NCBI RefSeq assembly: GCF_037975245.1
Contig: NC_092569.1
Location: 14,402,501 to 14,464,500 of the forward strand
Length of the DNA: 62,000 nt
Source of the DNA: Apostichopus japonicus
Lineage: Eukaryota; Echinodermata; Holothuroidea; Aspidochirotida; Stichopodidae
Direction of reading: 5' to 3'
The notes beneath the pieces are model-generated. The model did no database searches. It worked only from the letters and a program-made list of their open reading frames with translations, and was not told the DNA's origin. This document shows, one piece after another, positions 59,901 through 62,000 of this stretch (its first letter is position 1; each line of letters opens with the position of its first letter). Position numbers and translations under genes: made by a program.

Positions 59901-62000
59901 AGTTCTCTCTGGACCGAAGGTATCCATCTTATAGTTCATTAAGCAGAGCATGGGACTTTTATTCCTGACATCAGTATGTATATATATGCAAATTTCTTTC
60001 AAAAATATTGTATACAATTTCCTTTTGGTCAGAAGAGGCCAAACCTTCTTGGTCATGTATCTCATAAGATACTTATCTCTCTCAACTCATAAGACTTCTT
60101 GTTCTTCCCTGATAGGTCAGTGGAGCAGTCAAGGTAGAGTCACCGACCGTCCTTCTCGGCTATCAGCGTAGTGCGGAGAGTGTGGACAGGGGTGTGTCCA
60201 ACGCTACTTATCTGTCTCTATTCATCACCATCGAGCCCCCTCTGACAACACCAGACCCGCAGAAAGAGAAGGTATTTTCTTCAACTCTTTTCCCTTTTAA
60301 GCCTACAACATTCTTTGACATATTATTTGTCAGGTACAAATTAAAAACCAAGAAAGATCTTCTTTTTTTTTAAATTTTTTATTTAGTATCCTTCCAAATT
60401 TTAATCAGAATTTCCAAGTCAGTTATATATCTTGATCCTTTTTTACTCAGGTAAGTCACATTGGGGAATTCCATTGTAAATCATGCATATAGACACAAGT
60501 CAAGATAACAGTAAAGATAACAGTAAAGATATACCACTGCTCCTAAAATTATGATGACCATAGGCGTAGGAGGCGGGGGGGGGGGGCTGCAGCCCCCCAA
60601 CCAAATATGTTTGTGAAAATTTTGGCAATATGCTGAGAATTTTTCGGGCACGTAATGAAAGAAATATAAATTGCAATGTGTTTTTCAATGGTTAACCTGA
60701 TATTATTATCATTGTTATTGTAATGACTTCCCCAAAAATTCTAACCAATATGGAAGGGTAATAACACGACAAAGGATTGTATCTAATTTGCATGCGATGT
60801 ACTAACAGATGCATGCCTATATGATATGTACATTAAGATGTTGAATGCGCTGTGTGCGCAAAAAATGTTGGTTATATTTTCAGGCAAGTCGCTACAGCCC
60901 CCCCCCCAAATCAAATTGAGCTCCTACGTCTAATGATGATAACACCAAACCAAAAGACATGAAAACCTCTTCTTTACCAATCACATTTCTGTCCCCGACA
61001 GGTCGAAAGTAGAGAAGATGAGAAGTTACTAGCTTTTGCCGAAAACTTTACCCTGCAAGTTCTGAAGAAGTTTCCAAAGCGAGAAGTTAAGACCACAGTC
61101 GTGGACATCAACGGTACCTCGGTCTTCATCACTCGGTATTTCCGGCCTCTGAAACCACCGGAAGCACTCCTCGGTTCAGAACCGTCTCAGACGACGGTAA
61201 GCATCATAGTTTACAAATAGATACAAAAGGGGTCTCGTTTGAAAGCAATCCTTTCGTTTGCAGTCTTGTGATATCTCCTGCCCCAATGATTGCATACTTT
61301 TTGTGGAGATGAAATACTTTCTGTTGGGTGTTTGGATGTGACAGGTTACCAATCACCAGGGGTTAAATGTTGTTAAAGTTGTGTACTGAGAAGGCCTTGC
61401 AGCAATACAAGACTGTAAACCGTGAAAATTTTTAAGTTTTTCAATTTTTAACTTTTTAATTAACATTATTTAAAAAAGTACACGCTTTGTCCGATTTACC
61501 ATGTCAGGCAACTCCAGTAGTATATTTGGTGCTTTCATTGTACAACCAAACATGTGAGTGTGCACAATGGGAAGTGATATCTCACTGTTTGTTGTGTAAT
61601 AGTGTGGCAAGGTGGAAGAAACTCTTTATTTTTTCTTGCTTTGGTTTTCAGAAAAATGTAGCCAAATTTGTCTCCTTGGTGCCATTTCTCTCTGACAATG
61701 TCTCATTTCCAGGCATTTGTGACATTTGGAGTTCTTGTGATGTGAGTATGTAATATACAACAAGTAACAGAAAGACTGAAGCCAATGTTCACAATTGCAT
61801 GTGACCATGCTATGTGTAGGAGAGGGTGGGGGGGGATGAGTTGAGTTTGTCTTGCCTTATTTGCACCCCTTTCATTACCACATTGTGCAGCCAAAATTTC
61901 AGCTGCAACTCCTGTTTAGAAACAGGCATGGGAGAGATGCAATTGAGGCAAGGCAGAGTGGGGCTTAAAGATGTTAATGCTCCCTTTCATAGGTTCTTGC
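32980..62000 (+). CDS. CC2D2A: CC2D2A, coiled-coil and C2 domain protein of the ciliary transition zone (3' end off window)
   Basis: This is a ciliary transition-zone scaffold of the MKS complex; human mutations cause Joubert and Meckel syndromes. Exons are 32980-32993, 34006-34111, 34964-35038, 35764-35971, 37206-37312, 37985-38107, 38887-38982, 39633-39924, 41209-41348, 42994-43122, 43610-43819, 44415-44530, 44740-44880, 45758-45914, 46558-46741, 47195-47354, 50132-50216, 50571-50724, 51761-51905, 52986-53124, 54171-54374, 54882-54974, 55393-55484, 56281-56445, 57309-57342, 57997-58106, 59100-59295, 60116-60271, 61002-61196, 61652-61741 and a partial exon from 61993. Phases agree throughout, giving about 1374 codons; human CC2D2A has about 1620, so roughly 250 residues are missing at the 3' end. 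There are charged coiled-coil segments (about 20-65 and 500-660), a Lys-rich then acidic tract (about 639-675), the CC2D2A N-terminal C2 region (about 735-880) and the canonical C2 domain (about 1080-1240). Weak splice sites are the donors GTCTGT (35039), GTTGGT (38983) and GTTAGC (56446). Confidence 0.93.
35503..35745. repeat. Tandem repeat, about 61-bp unit, 4 copies
   Basis: Units of the type TTATGGCTTGTTAGTCAAG, TATTTTCAACATCTTAACC, ATATTTT recur four times, ending about 20 nt before the acceptor of CC2D2A exon 35764. Confidence 0.8.
36475..36620 (+). mobile_element. Possible hAT-type MITE end
   Basis: The sequence begins CAGGGTTCCCAAGTGATCTGG and continues with short repeats of the type CTGGAAATCAGG, CTGGAGAAA, CTGGAAAAG. 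This is the style of widespread animal hAT-derived elements whose termini read CAGGGTTCCC. The right end was not located with confidence. Confidence 0.35.
38275..38480 (+). repeat. Unassigned dispersed repeat, copy 1
   Basis: Similar over about 200 bp to 42235-42430. Shared stretches include ATTAACAGAGGG, ACAAGCTGCAGT and GAGT(C/T)GATTACT. A shorter related piece (CAGTCTGTGACCGCAGATCG) is at 44889. Coding capacity and ends were not seen. Confidence 0.6.
38979..39400. repeat. 62-bp minisatellite that starts at a CC2D2A splice donor
   Basis: Seven copies of AAG|GTTGGTGTTCATCTGA occur, with boundary GT at 38983 (real donor), 39045, 39107, 39170, 39232, about 39291 (mutated to CT) and 39356. Use of any later donor would read into TAG six codons on. 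Confidence 0.9.
41474..41885 (-). mobile_element. CR1/L2-like LINE 3' end
   Basis: Read on the minus strand it encodes the conserved C-terminal tail ([17 protein letters not shown], then [11 protein letters not shown], then [15 protein letters not shown] and [10 protein letters not shown]). This is followed by GGCGCTATATAAATTTGC and an ATT-repeat tail, the usual 3' end of these LINEs. There is a stop in the middle of the tail region. It is antisense in the CC2D2A intron 41349-42993. Confidence 0.88.
42235..42430 (+). repeat. Unassigned dispersed repeat, copy 2
   Basis: Partner of 38275-38480, in the same orientation, in a different CC2D2A intron. Confidence 0.6.
42608..42919. mobile_element. 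MITE with CAGGGATGTGCTCA termini
   Basis: The left end CAGGGATGTGCTCA matches the inverse of the right end TGAGCACATCCCTG. ATACAG lies on each side (42602-42607 and 42920-42925). It falls in the CC2D2A intron, about 75 nt before the exon at 42994. Superfamily is not certain; the termini resemble hAT. Confidence 0.7.
43785..44190. repeat. Tandem copies of a CC2D2A exon end and donor
   Basis: GACATGGCTAAATACCTC with GGAAAAG|GTAAGC (real donor 43820) recurs in degraded form at about 43903, 44024 and 44146, with spacing 112-122 nt. The third copy keeps GAAAAG|GTAC at 44048. Confidence 0.75.
46370..46542 (+). mobile_element. CR1/L2-like LINE 3' UTR remnant
   Basis: A T-rich stretch leads to GTAAAGCGCCTAGAGGC, then TTGGTGCCTATATTAAGAAC and an ATTATT-rich tail, the 3' end style of CR1/L2-like LINEs. 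The left limit is uncertain. The tail ends about 15 nt before the acceptor of CC2D2A exon 46558. Confidence 0.65.
48152..49713 (+). pseudogene. Reverse transcriptase of a non-LTR retrotransposon, frameshifted
   Basis: The first frame (48152-48952) carries the fingers-palm region with [14 protein letters not shown], motif [14 protein letters not shown] and motif B' [20 protein letters not shown]. It stops just before the catalytic YADD. YADD (48955-48966) is in the next frame, 48937-49713, which continues with [25 protein letters not shown] and the usual C-terminal tail. One frame change therefore breaks the enzyme between motifs B' and C. The copy cannot be active as read. Each half is otherwise well preserved, so insertion is fairly recent. 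Confidence 0.88.
49738..49890. repeat. TATG/TGTA microsatellite
   Basis: Alternating TATA, TGTG and TATG repeats in the 3' UTR of the retrotransposon at 48120. They give a spurious Tyr/Val/Cys-rich frame. Confidence 0.9.
50945..51135 (-). mobile_element. tRNA-derived sequence with tandemly expanded anticodon-arm segment
   Basis: On the minus strand an A-box-like GGATAGCTCAGTTAGTAGAGC (21 nt, about 51110-51131) and a B-box-like GGTTCCAATCC (50959-50969) bracket about six tandem copies of a 22-24 nt unit, roughly CTAGGCTTGTGACCCAGAGG. In an ordinary tRNA this segment, the anticodon arm, occurs once. The unit varies slightly between copies. The element lies in a CC2D2A intron. It is not a functional tRNA gene. 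Confidence 0.65.
51435..51690. repeat. 20-bp minisatellite, about 13 copies
   Basis: The unit is near TAGCTAGGGGTGGAGTGGAG. It lies in the CC2D2A intron, ending about 70 nt before the acceptor at 51760. Confidence 0.85.
51978..52430 (+). mobile_element. LINE 3' end with ORF2 tail
   Basis: The frame beginning near 51995 reads [16 protein letters not shown], then [17 protein letters not shown] and a stop. This is the terminal motif of CR1/L2/Jockey LINE ORF2. The 3' UTR ends in GTAAAGCGCACAGATGCATC and GTGCGCTATATAAG. It lies sense-oriented in the CC2D2A intron, 72 nt after the donor at 51906. Confidence 0.85.
54421..54535 (+). repeat. Dispersed repeat with one palindromic arm
   Basis: Matches 56735-56818 over AAGAGCCTGTGTAAGAGAATGTG and on to GACGTTTCGATCCTAGCAG. 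It then carries the loop GATCTTCTTCAGAGGCTGC and lacks the second arm. Confidence 0.7.
55455..56045. repeat. Two-copy direct duplication of an exon end plus intron
   Basis: The last 24 or so nt of exon 55393-55484, its donor and the following intron to about 55734 are repeated at 55735-56045. GAAGCCTTGGTGCCTGACG becomes GAAGCCTTGGTGCCGGACG, and the second donor is at 55760. C-rich blocks and TTCTCCAATATTC recur in both halves. Confidence 0.8.
56189..56239 (+). other. Possible 51-nt phase-neutral cassette exon in CC2D2A
   Basis: Between the exons at 55393 and 56281 there is an acceptor TTTTGCAG (ending 56188) and a strong donor GTATGT at 56240. The 51 nt between them are open in the required frame (phase 2 in, phase 2 out). 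They would insert 17 residues, [17 protein letters not shown] in effect, changing the first codon to Ser and the last split codon to Val. The constitutive join 55484-56281 already gives a family-like sequence, so this would be optional. It may also be chance. Confidence 0.3.
56735..56880 (+). repeat. Dispersed repeat with both palindromic arms and inverted loop
   Basis: Arms GACGTTTTGATTCTAGCAG and CTGCTAGGATCAAAACGTC enclose the loop of 54421-54535 in reverse orientation (CCTCTGAAGAAGATC). Confidence 0.75.
57605..57972 (-). mobile_element. MITE bounded by TTAA, copy 2
   Basis: Inverted relative to 30058-30439 and alignable over nearly its whole length (ATCGATCCCAGAAAATACAC, GACATCTCAGGTCCAGCT, AACGTCACTTGCAAGTAAC). 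TTAA marks both ends (57605-57608 and 57969-57972). Its right edge is 24 nt before the CC2D2A exon at 57997, so the branch point may lie within it. Confidence 0.8.
58290..58765. repeat. Three imperfect tandem units of about 200 bp
   Basis: TTTTTGTATCTCTTT followed by ACATTCATAGCCCC-like sequence and a GAGA...AAAATG end recur near 58330, 58525 and 58710. The G-run and TTAAGG linker also recur. Confidence 0.55.
58811..58884 (-). mobile_element. SINE tail fragment
   Basis: The reverse complement matches the 3' body of the SINE family at 641-875: the stretch running from the hairpin with the TTCG loop through AAGCCAATGATGGCTTC and the CCTGCTTACAGG hairpin. The tRNA head is absent. It lies in a CC2D2A intron, antisense. 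Confidence 0.75.
58978..59115. repeat. Tandem repeat of a CC2D2A splice acceptor, four copies
   Basis: The unit TATATCTTCTACCCCTCAGA plus GCTCCTAATAATGA is repeated with AG endings at 58996, 59029, 59066 and 59099. Only the last leaves the exon open. Confidence 0.9.
60559..60932. mobile_element. Second copy of the 23948 hAT-like MITE
   Basis: The internal sequence follows 23948-24343 nearly throughout (ATTTTTCGGGCAC, TTCTAACCAATATGGAAGG, GGCAAGTCG). The termini are CATAGGCGTAGGAG and CTCCTACGTCTA, flanked by ATGATGAC (60551-60558) and ATGATGAT (60933-60940). It lies in the CC2D2A intron before exon 61002. Confidence 0.85.

Overview
The window is nuclear DNA of an animal. It holds three intron-rich genes with GT/AG splice sites whose phases agree across every junction, set among many dispersed transposon fragments, SINEs, minisatellites and long C/G runs. 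The proteins are metazoan (a TRPA1-type channel, a somatomedin-B/EndoU secreted RNase, and the ciliary protein CC2D2A). The repeat style (tRNA-headed SINEs, CR1/L2-like LINE 3' ends, hAT-like MITEs with GGCGTAG termini) suggests a marine invertebrate deuterostome, possibly an echinoderm. I infer this from general resemblance and have not proven it.

Layout. (1) 1-14580, plus strand: the C-terminal half of a TRPA1-like cation channel (13 exons, 541 residues plus stop), from the last cytosolic segment before the membrane through S1-S6, the TRP-like helix and the C-terminal coiled coil. The ankyrin repeats lie off the left edge. (2) 14955-17861: a gene-free convergent interval with a 166-bp near-perfect palindrome and degenerate repeats. 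(3) 17862-28589, minus strand: a complete 9-exon, 483-residue secreted protein with a signal peptide, four somatomedin-B domains each on its own phase 1-1 exon, and a C-terminal EndoU endoribonuclease domain with its His/His/Lys catalytic set. (4) 28590-32904: a divergent interval with two MITEs and a LINE fragment; the 5' regions of both flanking genes must lie here. (5) 32905-62000, plus strand: CC2D2A from its start codon through 30 exons (about 1370 residues). The last 250 or so residues lie off the right edge.

The three genes do not form a pathway. They act in sensory ion conduction, extracellular or secreted RNA cleavage, and the ciliary transition zone. CC2D2A's introns carry a decayed non-LTR retrotransposon with a frameshift beside its YADD motif, several LINE 3' ends, an inverted MITE copy and many tandem repeats.

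The most unusual signal is in CC2D2A. Four separate exon/intron boundaries have been tandemly duplicated into the adjacent intron, so copies of donor or acceptor sites line up beside the real one. A second signal is the number of transposon edges that lie within about 50 nt of a splice site in all three genes. A third is a tRNA-derived element whose anticodon-arm segment is expanded to about six tandem copies. I saw no defence system, CRISPR array, operon or other prokaryote-type system.
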